From: Myxococcales bacterium
Lineage (GTDB): Bacteria > Myxococcota > Myxococcia > Myxococcales > JAJYLH01
Assembly (NCBI GenBank): GCA_021787845.1
Contig: JAJYLH010000001.1
Location: 62,001-126,000 of the forward strand
Direction: 5' to 3'
DNA length: 64,000 nt
The notes under the pieces are model-generated. The model ran no database searches and was not told the origin of the DNA. It was given only the letters and a program-made list of their open reading frames with translations. This document shows, piece by piece, positions 34,039 to 42,438 of this stretch (position 1 is the stretch's first letter; each line of letters opens with the position of its first letter). The position numbers and the translations under genes are program-made.

Positions 34039-34440
34039 TCACTTCTCTCCCGGTCGCTGATGGCAGTCCCAGCAGTACGGCTCGACGCCGAGATAGGCGT
34101 GGCACTTGTCGCAGAACTGGGCCGGGTGCGAGTGGCAGCGGAAGCAGGCCCCGGACTGGCGCGTGTCGCTCAGGTTGATGCGATAGGTCTCCCCGTCGGC
34201 GGCGAGGTAGTCCCGGTCGAGCCCGCGCACCGCGCTGTCGCGCCAGTCGTCCAGAAGCTGCATGTGCTCGGCGCGCATGAACGACGACGACTCGATGCAA
34301 TGCTTTCCGTCGGCGCCGGCAGGCAGCTCGAGCTTCGGCGGCGCGCCGCGGTGTCCCGTCGCAAGGGCGTACCAGGCGGGCGCGGTGATCAGAACGACGA
34401 ATATCGCCAGCCCGCCCAAGATCTTCCCGGTGTCATACAT
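34039..34440 (-). CDS. dsrJ: DsrJ, periplasmic triheme cytochrome c
   Basis: A 133-residue protein with an uncleaved N-terminal membrane anchor (about 8-27) and three haem sites, CFRCH, CDKCH and CWDCH, in the last third. A conserved cysteine (C48) precedes ESSSFMRAEH; in the purple sulfur bacterium protein a cysteine acts as an unusual haem ligand, and this residue is kept here. It is the periplasmic electron entry or exit point of DsrMKJOP. A 151-nt gap with a palindromic repeat separates it from dsrK. Confidence 0.95.
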   Translation of the reverse strand: MYDTGKILGGLAIFVVLITAPAWYALATGHRGAPPKLELPAGADGKHCIESSSFMRAEHMQLLDDWRDSAVRGLDRDYLAADGETYRINLSDTRQSGACFRCHSHPAQFCDKCHAYLGVEPYCWDCHQRPGEK

Positions 34441-34475
34441 CGTCAGGCGGCCTCCTCGGCGTCACGTAGACAGTA

Positions 34476-34547
34476 GGATGGGTGGAGCGGAGCGTAGCCC
34501 ATCTTTCTCGACCGCTGCCGATGGGTTCCGCTCCGCTTCACCCATCC
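34476..34547. repeat. GATGGGT-type palindrome between dsrK and dsrJ
   Basis: Arms 34476-34502 and 34521-34547 are nearly perfect inverted copies (core GGATGGGTGGAGCGGAGC) around an 18-nt loop. A related copy sits inside dsrN at 39721-39802. In the operon transcript it would form a strong hairpin that could separate dsrMK from dsrJOP expression. Confidence 0.75.
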
Positions 34548-34591
34548 CACACGGTTGGCCGAAATGCCTCGGAACATTCTCGACGACATCG

Positions 34592-36265
34592 CTACGCCGC
34601 CTCCACAGTCGGGTGTTCCTCGCTGTCGGCCGGCGGCGCCTCGACCTCGTCCCGCATCGGTTCCTTGCGGAAGTTGAGCTCGCGCTCCTTCTCTCCCTTC
34701 ATCACGAGCGCGTTGGCGACCAGCTCGGTGATGCCGCTGACCTTCACGCCGGGCGCCCAGAAATCGCAGACGGTCGTCAGGGTCGCCCGATCGATCGCGC
34801 AGCAGGCGGCGAGCACGTTGACGCCGTGCTTGTCCTGGACGTACTGGACCGCCTTCCCGCGCGGCATCCCGCCGCGCAGCCGCATCTCCATGTTTTCGTC
34901 GGTGCCCAGGCCCGCGCCGCCGCCGCAGCAGAAGGTCTTTTCGCGGATGGTCCCTTCGGGCATCTCGAAGAAGTTGTGGCAGGCCGCTTTGATCACTTGC
35001 CGCGGCTCTTCCAGCATGCCCATCGCGCGGGCCGGGTTGCAGGAGTCGTGGAAGGTCACCCGCCGGCCGTCGTTGCGCGAGGCGTCCAGCTCGAGCTTGC
35101 CGTGCTGCACGAGGTCCGCCGTGAACTCCATGATGTGAATCATCTTGGTCGACCGGGCGTTCTCGAAGACCGTGCCGGTGATCGGCGACTTCGGGACCTC
35201 CAGGAAATCGGGCGGCCCGTTCATCGTGTCCATGTACTGGTTGATGACGCGCCACATGTGGCCGCACTCGCCGCCGAGAATCCACTTGACGCCGAGCCGC
35301 TTGGCCTCCGCGTACATCTTCGAGTTCAGCCGTTTCATCATGTCGGCCGAGGTGAAGAGGCCGAAGTTGCCGCCCTCGGAGGCGTAGGTGCTCCAGGTGT
35401 AGTTGAGCCCCAGCTCGTGAAAGAGCGCCAGATAGCCCATGCAGGTGTAGATGCCGGGCTCCGCCAGAAAATCGCCGGACGGCGTGACGAAGAGGATGTC
35501 CGCGCCCTTCTTGTTGATGGGAACGTCGATGTGGACGCCGGTCACCTCCTCCACGTCCTCGGCGAAGAACTCGAGGGTGTCCTTGAGGCCATGCGGCTGG
35601 ATGCCCAGGTGGTTCCCGGTGCGGTAGCAGTCGGCGACCGGGTGCATGACCCAGTTGACCGACAGGCCGAGCAGGTGCAGCAGCTCGCGGCCCATCATCG
35701 TGATTTCGGCGGTGTCGATGCCGTAGGGGCAAAAGACCGAGCAGCGCCGGCACTCGGTGCATTGATAGAAGTAATAGAACCACTCCTTGAGCACTTCCGG
35801 CGTCAGCGGGCGCGCGCCGGCCCAGCGGCCGAGGATTTTCCCGAAGGTGGTGAAGTCGTGGCGATAGACGCTGCGCAAGAGCTCCGCGCGCAGCACCGGC
35901 ATGTTCTTCGGGTCGCCGCCGCCGATGTAGAAGTGGCACTTGTCCGCGCAGGCGCCGCAGCGCACGCAGATGTCCATGAAGACCTTGAACGACCGGTACT
36001 TCTGCAGCCGCTCCCGCATCCCGTCGAAGATGATCCGCTTCCAGTTCTCCGGGAGCTTCCAGTCCTCGTCGGTCGGATGCCAGGCGTGTCCGTTGGGAAA
36101 ACCGATGTGCTCCAGGTCCTTGGGCTTGGAGGGATAGATGAAGCTGCCGGGCCGGAAGACGGTCGGCGTGTCCCGCCAGTCGGTCGCGGGCGGCTGGTAA
36201 TCGACCCGATGGACCTCTTCCGGGTGGTAGTACTCGAGCTCGTCCGGCTTGTGCGCTTGAGACAT
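34592..36265 (-). CDS. dsrK: DsrK, catalytic iron-sulfur subunit of DsrMKJOP
   Basis: A 557-residue cytoplasmic subunit. Ferredoxin motifs are CVRCGACADKCH (about 120-131) and CTECRRCSVFCP (about 190-201). The CCG-type domains carry GECGHMW, HDSCNPARAMG and CCGGGAG. DsrK is the HdrD-like subunit thought to reduce the DsrC trisulfide. It starts 2 nt after dsrM with an AAGGAG site inside the dsrM end. The N-terminal 100 residues match the DsrK-specific extension and are absent from the other two HdrD-like proteins in the window. Confidence 0.95.
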   Translation of the reverse strand: MSQAHKPDELEYYHPEEVHRVDYQPPATDWRDTPTVFRPGSFIYPSKPKDLEHIGFPNGHAWHPTDEDWKLPENWKRIIFDGMRERLQKYRSFKVFMDICVRCGACADKCHFYIGGGDPKNMPVLRAELLRSVYRHDFTTFGKILGRWAGARPLTPEVLKEWFYYFYQCTECRRCSVFCPYGIDTAEITMMGRELLHLLGLSVNWVMHPVADCYRTGNHLGIQPHGLKDTLEFFAEDVEEVTGVHIDVPINKKGADILFVTPSGDFLAEPGIYTCMGYLALFHELGLNYTWSTYASEGGNFGLFTSADMMKRLNSKMYAEAKRLGVKWILGGECGHMWRVINQYMDTMNGPPDFLEVPKSPITGTVFENARSTKMIHIMEFTADLVQHGKLELDASRNDGRRVTFHDSCNPARAMGMLEEPRQVIKAACHNFFEMPEGTIREKTFCCGGGAGLGTDENMEMRLRGGMPRGKAVQYVQDKHGVNVLAACCAIDRATLTTVCDFWAPGVKVSGITELVANALVMKGEKERELNFRKEPMRDEVEAPPADSEEHPTVEAA

Positions 36266-36267
36266 GC

Positions 36268-37254
36268 TCACTCCTTGTCCAGAGGCAGGCCGGCCTCGCG
36301 CATCCGGTCGCGGAATTCGTCCTCGTACTCCGCGTAGGTGTGGACCGGGAGCGGACGGTTCCACGGATTGACGTGGTGGCGCGCGCGGTTGTCGTTGGCG
36401 AGGTTGCGCGTCGGCGACAAGAAGACGCCGCCCAGGTGCATCAGCTTGCTGAACGGGAAGTAGGCGAGCAGCGTGCTGACGCAGAACAGGTGCGCGTAGA
36501 AAATCCAGCCCACCGCAGGCGGATGTGGCGCGAGGACCAGAAGACCCATCACCGCGGCCTTGACCTGCGAGACGTCGACCTTGTCGATGTGCCTCATCCA
36601 CAGGCCGGTGCAGCCGATGGCGAGGAACAAGAACAGCGGAAAGTAGTCGGCCGGGAGCGACAGATAGCGCATCCGCGCCCAGCCGAGGCGCCGCGCGAGC
36701 AGGAACGTCACCGCGCCCAGGAAGACGAAGCTCGTGATGTAGATCCCCGGAACGCCGACCTGCAAGAAGCCGTCGACGTTGGTGAGGACGTCGACGAACC
36801 GGGGAATCGGAGCGAAGAAGAAGCGCAGGTGGCGCAGGACGATGATCAGCATCGAGTAGTGGAAGGCGAGCGCCGCCGCCCACAGCCACTTGTTGGTACG
36901 ATAGGCGAGCTGGCCGTCGCGCAAGACCGTTTCGCGGTTGCGGAAGAGCGAGCGAAACGCCAGAATCTCCAGCGCCATCCGGCCCATGGCTTGCCATCCG
37001 GTCGCGGGGTTGTCGAGCTTGTCCTGTTTGATCCACGGAAGCGACTTCTGCTGGCCGCAGGTCGTGGGAATGCGGAACGGCACCGGCGAGCGGCCCCAGC
37101 CGATGACCTTGACGACGATGCCGACCAGAAAGACCGCGGCCGCGAAGTAGGGAACGACGACGCCAAAGAGCCAGCGCAGGTCGCCCAGGTGAACGCCGAC
37201 GTACGCGGCGAGCAGGAGCACGAGGACCGCGGCGAGAGAAACGAGAGCTTTCAT
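36268..37254 (-). CDS. dsrM: DsrM, cytochrome b subunit of DsrMKJOP
   Basis: A 328-residue membrane protein with about six helices and histidines for haem b (AFHYSMLII; WIFYAHLF). The cytoplasmic loop SLPWIKQDKLDNPATGWQAM is characteristic of DsrM. It takes electrons from menaquinol and passes them to DsrK. It overlaps the RsbRD-like gene upstream by ATGA and is followed directly by dsrK. Confidence 0.95.
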   Translation of the reverse strand: MKALVSLAAVLVLLLAAYVGVHLGDLRWLFGVVVPYFAAAVFLVGIVVKVIGWGRSPVPFRIPTTCGQQKSLPWIKQDKLDNPATGWQAMGRMALEILAFRSLFRNRETVLRDGQLAYRTNKWLWAAALAFHYSMLIIVLRHLRFFFAPIPRFVDVLTNVDGFLQVGVPGIYITSFVFLGAVTFLLARRLGWARMRYLSLPADYFPLFLFLAIGCTGLWMRHIDKVDVSQVKAAVMGLLVLAPHPPAVGWIFYAHLFCVSTLLAYFPFSKLMHLGGVFLSPTRNLANDNRARHHVNPWNRPLPVHTYAEYEDEFRDRMREAGLPLDKE

Positions 37255-37886
37255 GGTTCACCACCGTAGGGCGGGGGCTCGTCCCCCGCCGAATCGCCCA
37301 GGCAATCCGACGCGGTCGGGGGACAAGCCCCCGCCCTACGTATTTCTCCTCCAACGGGATTCAACGTGATCAGCGGCGGCTCTTCGACCATGTCGAGCGT
37401 GCCGGCCTCGATGTTCCAGCGACGCAAGAGCCCGCCCACGCTGCGTTTGAGCTCGTTCAGGCGAAGCTGGAACACCTGTTCGCGCAGGCGGACGTAGACG
37501 TCGAACGCCTGCATGCCCAGCCGCTCGATCTGCCGATCGAACGCAGCGAGATCGTCCAATGACGCGCCGGGGACCTCTTCGCGCACGATTTCGCGCAAGC
37601 GCCAAACGAACCCGACCGCCTGCGAAGGCGACAAATCCTGGACGGCCCGGACGCGCAACACCGCGTCGAGCGCGGACGCGGCGGCGGTCCCGGGAGGCTC
37701 TGGGCTCGCCGCCGCGTGGAGAAGGTGAGGCAACTCGGTCCGGTACGTGTTTCCGACCGGATTCGCGAACGGATCTCGTTGCTGGCGCCAGAGCTTGCCC
37801 CCGACGCCGTGCTCATCGAGGATGGCGTCGATCCAGCGCTCGACCAGCGCTCGCTCCTTCTGCGCGATGAGCTCCGAGAGCGACAT
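37251..37886 (-). CDS. RsbRD N-terminal-domain-like protein preceding dsrM
   Basis: A 211-residue soluble helical protein resembling the RsbT co-antagonist RsbRD N-terminal (globin-fold-like) domain: MSLSELIAQKERALVERWIDAI, then SPSQAVGFVWRLREIV. Proteins of this kind are commonly encoded just before dsrM in sulfate reducers, where their role is unknown. The last 30 residues are proline-rich, carry two cysteines, and are encoded by a palindromic repeat (37265-37340), so the true conserved protein probably ends near residue 180. It overlaps dsrM by ATGA. Confidence 0.75.
   Translation of the reverse strand: MSLSELIAQKERALVERWIDAILDEHGVGGKLWRQQRDPFANPVGNTYRTELPHLLHAAASPEPPGTAAASALDAVLRVRAVQDLSPSQAVGFVWRLREIVREEVPGASLDDLAAFDRQIERLGMQAFDVYVRLREQVFQLRLNELKRSVGGLLRRWNIEAGTLDMVEEPPLITLNPVGGEIRRAGACPPTASDCLGDSAGDEPPPYGGEP
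37265..37340. repeat. Inverted repeat forming the 3' end of the RsbRD-like gene
   Basis: Arms 37265-37290 and 37313-37340 are near-perfect inverted copies (core GTAGGGCGGGGGCT). They encode the final residues of the RsbRD-like protein just before the dsrM start, and the hairpin would lie in the mRNA immediately upstream of dsrM translation. Confidence 0.75.
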
Positions 37887-37899
37887 ACACCCATCCTCT

Positions 37900-37926
37900 G
37901 GGCGAACCTCTTTTGAGAGGCCGCCC
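37900..37926 (-). promoter_or_regulatory. Hairpin between dsrC and the dsrM operon
   Basis: GGGCG...CCTC and GAGAGG...CGCCC pair around TTTT in the 87-nt gap after dsrC. There is no U-tract after it, so it may be an mRNA processing or stabilising stem rather than a full terminator. Confidence 0.45.
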
Positions 37927-37973
37927 GTCGATTCGTCTGGCCTCGAACGGACGTGCGAGTCGCGCGCGACGGG

Positions 37974-38291
37974 TTAGACGCAGCCGGTCGGCTTGGGCAG
38001 GCCCGCCACCTTGCACGCGCCCTTGGCGGGTCCCGAGGGGAAGAGCTCGTAGATCTGTCCGAGCTTCATGCCCGTGTCCTTGCAGACCTTGCGAATCATC
38101 GGGGCGACGCCGAACTTCTGGTAGTAGTCGCGCAGGTAGTTGACGAGCTTCCAGTGGGGCTCGGTCAGGTCCTTGACCCCTTCGGTCTCGGCGAGGGCGA
38201 GCGCGACTTTCTGATCCCACAGCTCGGGCTGCTGAATGAAGCCGTCTTCATCCAACTCGAGCATCATTTCACCGACTTTGAGCTGCGCCAT
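37974..38291 (-). CDS. dsrC: DsrC, sulfur-carrier substrate of sulfite reductase
   Basis: A 105-residue protein with both redox cysteines of true DsrC: C93 and the penultimate C104 in GACKVAGLPKPTGCV, ten residues apart. TusE-type relatives have only the penultimate one. DsrC receives sulfur from DsrAB as a trisulfide and is then reduced by DsrMKJOP. GAGGAG lies before the ATG. The gene overlaps the TPR gene by 23 nt. Confidence 0.97.
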   Translation of the reverse strand: MAQLKVGEMMLELDEDGFIQQPELWDQKVALALAETEGVKDLTEPHWKLVNYLRDYYQKFGVAPMIRKVCKDTGMKLGQIYELFPSGPAKGACKVAGLPKPTGCV

Positions 38292-38862
38292 TGCGGTTCT
38301 CCTCTTCTGCGTGCGTGGACGGACGAGCGAACGTGGACTTCTTCTTGCGCGCCAGGATCAGCGCGAGCGGCTCCTGCTCCGCGGGCTTGGGCGAATAGCC
38401 GAGCTCGGCGGCGTAGGCGATGCAGAGCTGGGCTTCATCGGTCCTGCCCAGCTCCTCGAGCGCGGGCGCCAGGTGGAAGAAAGCCGCTCCGTTCTTGGGA
38501 TCGAGCGCGATGGCCCGCGACAGGCAGTCGACCGCGGCCTTCGCCTTGCCGAGACAGAGAAGCCCGAGGCCCTGATTGAAGTGGGCCAGCCCGAGGTCCG
38601 GCTGCGCTTCGACCGCCCGGCGATTGGCCTCGACGCTCTCCTGGAACTGCCACTTCGCCAAGAGAATGCCGCCCAGGTTGACCCAGGCGCCCGCGCATGT
38701 CGGATCGAGCTCCACCGCCGCCCGCAGCTCCCCCTCGGCGTCGGTGAGCTGTCCGGACTTGATGAGCGCGGTGCCCCGGGAGAGGTGCGCGCAGGCCTGC
38801 TCCTGCGCGTCGTCGGAGGCAATCTCGCGGGCAGCCGGGGTGATCTCAGCCGTGGCCTTCAT
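38269..38862 (-). CDS. TPR-repeat protein between dsrN and dsrC
   Basis: A 197-residue soluble protein with about four tetratricopeptide repeats (residues 20-160; for example GAWVNLGGILLAKWQFQES, ALDPKNGAAFFHLAPALEEL). Such proteins are protein-binding scaffolds. Its start overlaps the dsrN stop by ATGA and its end overlaps dsrC by 23 nt, so it is translated with both and may act as an assembly factor or partner in DsrAB/DsrC chemistry (inference). No signal peptide. Confidence 0.85.
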   Translation of the reverse strand: MKATAEITPAAREIASDDAQEQACAHLSRGTALIKSGQLTDAEGELRAAVELDPTCAGAWVNLGGILLAKWQFQESVEANRRAVEAQPDLGLAHFNQGLGLLCLGKAKAAVDCLSRAIALDPKNGAAFFHLAPALEELGRTDEAQLCIAYAAELGYSPKPAEQEPLALILARKKKSTFARPSTHAEEENRNGAAQSR

Positions 38863-40490
38863 GAGAGTCTCCGCCCGTCGCTCGAGATGGACGGGAAGCG
38901 AGTGGGTTGCGCGGTCCGGCCCGGCGCCGCCAAGCGCTGGGGACGGCCGCCCGACATTCCAGAGCGATCGCTGAGCAACGAGTCCTGCGCCGACCGCTCT
39001 GGAAGGACGGCCGGCCGGTCGGGTGATCGTTTCATGGCACTGGACGCATCCTGGGCGACCGGACCGATGGAGTGTGCCGAAATGCGAAATGCGTGCGCGG
39101 CGCGGACGAGACCGGGCGCCCATTCGGGCACGCCGAGCGCGTGGAGATGCGTGTAGGTCGCGACGACGTTCCCGACCCGCATTCCGTCGCGGCCGTCGCC
39201 CAGTCCGGTGCCGCGGCCCAGAGTCATCACTGTTTCGAGCGCGGACGGCCCGACGAGCCGCGAGTAGTGAAATTCGTGGCCGCGCAAGGTCGTGCCGATG
39301 TCGAGGAACGGGTTGGCGCGATCGATCTGCGCCGAGACGTAGCCGTGGCCTTGGGGGCGCGTGAAGACTTCGACGGAGAACGGTAGCGCTCCTGCCATCG
39401 GGTAGTCGCCATCGCCGTGGCGAACCGAGCGCGACAGGTACATCAGCCCGCCGCACTCGGCCCAGACCGGAAGGCCCTCGGAGATGGCGCGCGCGAGTTG
39501 GGCGCGCAACTTGGCATTCGCGCTGAGGGCGGGCGCGTGCTCTTCGGGGAACCCGCCGCCGGCGTAGAGCGCGTCGATAGCCGGGAGATCCTCGTCCGCG
39601 AGCGGCGAGATGGTAACGATCTCCGCACCCGCCGCCTCGAGCGCTTCCAGGTTCTCTGGGTAGTAGAACGAGAACGCCGCGTCGCGCAGGACGCCGATCT
39701 TCGCCGTCGGGGAAGTTCGTAGGAGGGGTGGAGCGCAGCGCAGCCCATCATCCCGTGCCGTCGCCAACGCGCTGGATGGGCTCTGCTCCGTTTCACCCGT
39801 CCAACCGCTTGCGGCGATGACCGCATCAACGTCGACGTACTTCTCCGCGACCTCCGCCAGCCGCTCGAGCGCGGCTTCCCGCTGGGGGTGCTCGTCCGCG
39901 CAAACGAGACCGAGGTGCCGGCTCGGTAGCCACTGCTCGTCGAGTCGCGGGATGGCACCGATCACTGGAATGTCGCTCACGTCGGCGAGCGCGCGTCGGA
40001 TGAGATCTTCCTGTCGCCGGGTGGCGACGCGGTTGAGAATCACGCCGGCGATGGGCAGGTCCGGATCCAGGGCCCGGCAGCCCAGCAGCAGTGCGGCCGC
40101 GGTGCGGGTGACCTTGACCGCGTTGACTACCTGCAGGACCGGAGCGCCGAGGACTTTTGCCAACGCGGCGGTGGAGTGCGAGCCGCGTTCGTCGAGGCCG
40201 TCGAAGAGGCCGCGGTTGCCTTCGATCAGCGCCAGATCGGAGGTCGCGGCGGCCCTGGCGACTGATGCGAGAATCGCCTCGCGCGACATCAGATAGGTGT
40301 CGAGGTTGCGTCCCGGTGCGCGGGCGGCGGCGCCGAGCCAGGCGGCGTCGATGAAGTCCGGCCCCTTCTTGAACGGCGCCACGCGCCAGCCGCGGTTCAC
40401 CAGCGCCCGTAAGAGACCGAGGGCCACGAGGCTCTTGCCGGCGTCCCCGGAGAGCCCCGCCACGACCGCTGTCGGCATGCCGCTCGGCAC
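38859..40490 (-). CDS. dsrN: DsrN, siroheme amidase (CbiA-type cobyrinate a,c-diamide synthase family)
   Basis: A 543-residue protein. Residues 1-210 are the ATP-dependent amidoligase domain (AGLSGDAGKSLVALGLLRAL; FKKGPDFIDAAWL), and 262-455 the glutamine amidotransferase (AFSFYYPENLEALEAAGA; WAECGGLMYLS with the catalytic Cys). DsrN amidates siroheme for DsrAB. Between the domains, residues about 230-257 are encoded by a palindromic repeat, an in-frame insertion absent from ordinary CbiA. The last 70 residues are also unlike the family and contain short inverted repeats. GTG at 40490 is chosen for AGGAGG 8 nt upstream; ATG at 40478 is possible. Confidence 0.9.
   Translation of the reverse strand: MPSGMPTAVVAGLSGDAGKSLVALGLLRALVNRGWRVAPFKKGPDFIDAAWLGAAARAPGRNLDTYLMSREAILASVARAAATSDLALIEGNRGLFDGLDERGSHSTAALAKVLGAPVLQVVNAVKVTRTAAALLLGCRALDPDLPIAGVILNRVATRRQEDLIRRALADVSDIPVIGAIPRLDEQWLPSRHLGLVCADEHPQREAALERLAEVAEKYVDVDAVIAASGWTGETEQSPSSALATARDDGLRCAPPLLRTSPTAKIGVLRDAAFSFYYPENLEALEAAGAEIVTISPLADEDLPAIDALYAGGGFPEEHAPALSANAKLRAQLARAISEGLPVWAECGGLMYLSRSVRHGDGDYPMAGALPFSVEVFTRPQGHGYVSAQIDRANPFLDIGTTLRGHEFHYSRLVGPSALETVMTLGRGTGLGDGRDGMRVGNVVATYTHLHALGVPEWAPGLVRAAHAFRISAHSIGPVAQDASSAMKRSPDRPAVLPERSAQDSLLSDRSGMSGGRPQRLAAPGRTAQPTRFPSISSDGRRLS
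39721..39802. repeat. GATGGGT-type palindrome inserted in frame in dsrN
   Basis: Arms 39721-39750 and 39774-39802 are inverted copies related to the intergenic palindrome at 34476-34547 (shared GGTGGAGCG and CCCATC blocks). It adds about 28 residues to the linker between the two DsrN domains without breaking the frame. Confidence 0.75.
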
Positions 40491-40502
40491 CGCGAAGACC
40501 TC

Positions 40503-42227
40503 CTAGACCATCTCCAAGAAGCCGCAGGGACACTCCGCTGCGCACTTGTTGCAGCCGTCGCAGGTGTCGAGATTGACCTTGTAGAAGTGACCGAGCCTGG
40601 GGTCCGCTTCCTTCTTGAAGCAGGACGGCGTGCAGAACATCCAACAGCGTTCGCAGCCGAAGCAGAGGCCGCAGGAGAAGCAGCGGCTCGCCTCGTCGAG
40701 GAACTGCTCCTGGGTGATGCCGTGATCGATTTCCGCGTGGGGCTGGGCGAGGCGCGTGGGCGCGTCGAGCTTGGCGCGTTCGGCGCGCGGCTTCGGATCG
40801 TAGTAGTCGATTTTCAGCCGCTCGGGCTTGATGTCCTTGAGCTTCGCGGCCTCCGGGAGCGCTTCCCCTCGGAGGGTGGCGTGAATCGCTTCCGCCGCTT
40901 TGCGACCCTGGCCGACCGCGATGGTGGCGAGCCCCAATTCGACGTTGTCGCCGCCGCTGAAGACCCTTTCGAGGCTGGTGCGGCCCCAGGCGTCGGCCGA
41001 CAGCCAGCGGGTTTCCGCCAGAGGACCGCCGACGGTGCCGAAGTCCGGCTCCTGGCTGACCGCGGCGATCACTGTGTCGCACGCAAACTCGATGAATTCG
41101 CCTTCGATGGGCACCGGCGAGCGACGGCCGGAGCTGTCGGGTTCGCCCAGCCGCATCCGCTGCAGCACCAGCTTCGTGACTTGGCCCCGCTCGTCCCGCT
41201 CGATGCGGGCCGGTGCGGCGAGAAACTCGATCTTGACGTTCTCCTCGAGGGCGCCGACCACCTCTTCCTCGATGGCCGGCATCTCGGTGCGGGTGCGGCG
41301 GTAGAAGAGGGTCACGTCGGCGCCGAGCTTCTGCGACAGTTCTGCCGAATCCGCCGCGAGCCGCAGCGAGACGCGGGCGGCGTCGATGGCCGTGTCGCCT
41401 CCGCCGATGACGGCGACCCGCTGGCCGATTCGCGGCGCGGTGCCCAGCGCGACCTGGCGCAGGAACTCAGTGCCGGTGTAGACGCCGGCGCCGTCCTCGC
41501 CGGGGACTCGGATCTTCTTGCCGCGGTGGGCGCCGATGGCCACGAAGATCGCTGCGTAGTCCTGTTGCAGGCTCTCGAAAGAGACCTCGCGGCCGACCGC
41601 GCAGCCGAGCTTGAGCTCGACGCCGAGCGCGACGATCCGCTGAACCTCTTTCTCCAGCACGTCCCGCGGCAGGCGGTAGTCCGGAATGCCGTACCGCAGC
41701 ATCCCGCCGGCTTCGGGGAGGCTCTCAAAGAGGGTGACCGGATAGCCGCGTCGGGCGAGCTGGTATGCGCACGACAGACCCGCCGGCCCGGCGCCGATGA
41801 CCGCGATCTTCTCAGTCTGGCTTCCCGGCGGCGCCAGCACCGGCAGCGTCAGATGCCGCTCCAAGCCCCAGTCGCCCAGGAACCGCTCCAGCGAGTTGAT
41901 GGCGACCGCGCCATCCTTGGTCTTGCGATTGCAGTTGTCCTCGCACGGATGCGGACAGACCCGTCCCATCACCGCGGGCAGCGGGTTGGTCTGGGTCAGC
42001 ATCCGGAACGCTTCGTCGAGCGCGGCCTCCAGCGGGAGGTGCAGCCGCTCCCGCTGGGAGACCGTGTTGATCCACTCCCGCACGCCGTTCCCCGCGGGGC
42101 ATCCGATCAGGCAAGGCGCCTCTTTCTCCAGTTGCGCCGGACGCGCGGACGAAACGCCCCCCCCTGCGCCGCCGCGGCTCGTGACTTTCAACGGCTTGAC
42201 GTGCTCGGATTTCTTCAGAAGCCCCAT
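40503..42227 (-). CDS. dsrL: DsrL-like NAD(P)-linked iron-sulfur flavoprotein
   Basis: A 574-residue homologue of the glutamate synthase small subunit/NfnB group. An N-terminal cysteine region (CLIGCPAGNGV; CPHPCEDNCNR) precedes an FAD fold (GAGPAGLSCAYQLARRGY, about 143-160) and an NAD(P) fold (GGGDTAIDAARVSL, about 277-290). The C-terminal ferredoxin segment (CFSCGLCFGCERCWMFC; CDGCNKCAAECPCG) is typical of DsrL. DsrL proteins exchange electrons between NAD(P)H and DsrAB. It lies 12 nt before dsrN and after dsrABD, its usual neighbourhood. A generic NADPH:glutamate synthase-like enzyme is less likely given this context and the C-terminus. Confidence 0.87.
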   Translation of the reverse strand: MGLLKKSEHVKPLKVTSRGGAGGGVSSARPAQLEKEAPCLIGCPAGNGVREWINTVSQRERLHLPLEAALDEAFRMLTQTNPLPAVMGRVCPHPCEDNCNRKTKDGAVAINSLERFLGDWGLERHLTLPVLAPPGSQTEKIAVIGAGPAGLSCAYQLARRGYPVTLFESLPEAGGMLRYGIPDYRLPRDVLEKEVQRIVALGVELKLGCAVGREVSFESLQQDYAAIFVAIGAHRGKKIRVPGEDGAGVYTGTEFLRQVALGTAPRIGQRVAVIGGGDTAIDAARVSLRLAADSAELSQKLGADVTLFYRRTRTEMPAIEEEVVGALEENVKIEFLAAPARIERDERGQVTKLVLQRMRLGEPDSSGRRSPVPIEGEFIEFACDTVIAAVSQEPDFGTVGGPLAETRWLSADAWGRTSLERVFSGGDNVELGLATIAVGQGRKAAEAIHATLRGEALPEAAKLKDIKPERLKIDYYDPKPRAERAKLDAPTRLAQPHAEIDHGITQEQFLDEASRCFSCGLCFGCERCWMFCTPSCFKKEADPRLGHFYKVNLDTCDGCNKCAAECPCGFLEMV

Positions 42228-42313
42228 GATGCGATGCCCTCGAGAAGACGGAACGAAGTGCCTGAACCGAACAGCGACCTCGCTCCGGGCTCAGTTCGAA
42301 GATGAGTCAAAAT

Positions 42314-42395
42314 CCGCTCGTCCTCAGCGCAGTCGAAGGACGAGCGCTTTCCTGCCGGCGTCCGCTCATCCCTCGACTGCGCTCGGGATGAGCGG
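42314..42395. repeat. Dispersed inverted repeat between dsrD and dsrL
   Basis: Arms 42314-42346 and 42363-42395 carry AGTCGAAGGACGAGCG and CGACTGCGCTCGGGATG, a family also seen at 13033-13112. It fills most of the 211-nt gap between dsrD and the dsrL-like gene and could form a hairpin attenuating read-through. Confidence 0.7.
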
Positions 42396-42438
42396 ACGTT
42401 GATCGCATGCGGCCGATCTCGGACGGCGAACGATCGTC

